DNA from: Nitrososphaerales archaeon
GTDB lineage: Archaea; Thermoproteota; Nitrososphaeria; Nitrososphaerales; Nitrososphaeraceae
NCBI GenBank assembly: GCA_029237515.1
Contig: JARBAV010000362.1
Coordinates: 1-5,171 of the forward strand
Reading direction: 5' to 3'
Length of the DNA: 5,171 nt
Part shown: positions 4,976-5,171 of the stretch, one piece after another
Numbering within the stretch: position 1 is the first letter of the stretch
Layout of the letters: each line of letters starts with the position of its first letter
Notes under the pieces: model-generated
The model's input: only the letters and a program-made list of their open reading frames with translations
The model's database searches: none
Told to the model about the DNA's origin: nothing
Translations under genes and position numbers: made by a program

Positions 4976-5122
4976 TTAAAAATAGCAGGAATTAGGATCT
5001 TTTGGTTCGTAGCCAGGCAGAACCAATACATCTTTGATGCTCGCATTGTGTCTCGATGGCTGGATTTGTCGTAGCTTGTGTGTGTTCGATCTTTTCTTGT
5101 TGCTTCCTAGCGCCCCAGTCAA
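4976..5122 (-). CDS. Candidate 48-residue basic small protein
   Basis: On the minus strand a TTG at 5122 opens 48 codons ending in TAA at 4976-4978. The product starts MTGALGSNKKRSNTHKLRQ, is strongly basic in its first half, and ends with KDVLVLPGYEPKDPNSCYF (30-48), which reads like ordinary protein and not like random translation. Three features support it: a TATA-like box at 5147-5156 places transcription at about 5125, the frame fills the space up to the zinc-ribbon gene exactly, and the two stop codons abut as TAATTA. I know no family for it. A competing frame on the same strand (4992-5141) is open as well, so a wrong frame or a frameshifted gene cannot be excluded. Confidence 0.5.
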   Translation of the reverse strand: MTGALGSNKKRSNTHKLRQIQPSRHNASIKDVLVLPGYEPKDPNSCYF

Positions 5123-5146
5123 TGTCCAAGTTGGACTTCAAAAAGA

Positions 5147-5156
5147 CTTAAATAAG
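5147..5156 (-). promoter_or_regulatory. TATA-like box for the 48-residue frame
   Basis: Read on the minus strand this is CTTATTTAAG, centred 29 bases before the TTG at 5122. The spacing would give a nearly leaderless message, the same arrangement as most other genes in this window. Confidence 0.4.
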
Positions 5157-5171
5157 AAATATTATCCCTCT

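Noticed and set aside
4992..5141. Alternative 49-codon minus-strand frame starting at TTG 5141 or 5129
   Set aside because: Its starts lie at or upstream of the transcription start expected from the TATA-like box at 5147-5156, and its C-terminal half, full of Gln, His, Cys and Thr, looks less like a protein than the frame ending at 4976. It is kept only as an alternative.
1..5171. CRISPR array, tRNA or rRNA genes, insertion sequence or phage genes
   Set aside because: I looked for regularly spaced repeats, cloverleaf signatures with a conserved T-loop, and transposase-like or integrase-like motifs and found none.

Overview
The window looks like a piece of a chromosome from an ammonia-oxidising thaumarchaeon (Nitrososphaeria, probably the Nitrososphaerales / Nitrosocosmicus side). 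The grounds are indirect: an archaeal-type aconitase X (phosphomevalonate dehydratase) gene pair, archaeal TATA-like boxes about 25-33 bases before start codons, almost no Shine-Dalgarno sequences, many TTG starts, short T tracts after genes, and a moderate AT bias. I see no transposase, phage gene, CRISPR array, tRNA or rRNA.

Left third (1-1917), minus strand. The window opens inside a SirB1 / Transglut_core2 family gene (1-474, its C-terminus lies off the left edge). Upstream of it is a gene for a short UDP-glucose/GDP-mannose-dehydrogenase-like NAD enzyme (676-1917). That enzyme keeps its Rossmann motif and catalytic Cys, seems to lack the C-terminal UDP-binding domain, and carries an insert of about 85 residues rich in Asn and Gly, encoded by a trinucleotide-rich tract. 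A clean hairpin lies between the two genes.

Middle (1918-2941). A 299-base divergent intergenic region holds two copies of a 19-base repeat (one mismatch), each next to a TATA-like box of one of the two diverging genes, plus a 9-bp perfect hairpin. To the right are a small conserved-looking protein of unknown function (2217-2552) and a DUF2024 protein (2678-2941), each with its own likely promoter.

Right half (2942-5171). The core is an operon of the large and small subunits of phosphomevalonate dehydratase (3044-4204 and 4208-4618, 3 bases apart), an enzyme of the archaeal modified mevalonate pathway that feeds isoprenoid lipid synthesis. Where relatives have a GCPH-type cysteine, the large subunit has Ser281, which may alter the iron-sulfur site. 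A T8 tract follows the operon. Next comes a small zinc-ribbon protein (4754-4975), whose stop codon directly abuts the stop codon of a convergent 48-codon reading frame (4976-5122, minus) that I consider a probable small gene.

The window is mostly housekeeping and conserved hypothetical genes. I found no complete new multi-gene system; the best leads are the altered AcnX cluster motif, the Asn/Gly insert in the dehydrogenase, the repeat shared by two divergent promoters, and the small convergent gene.
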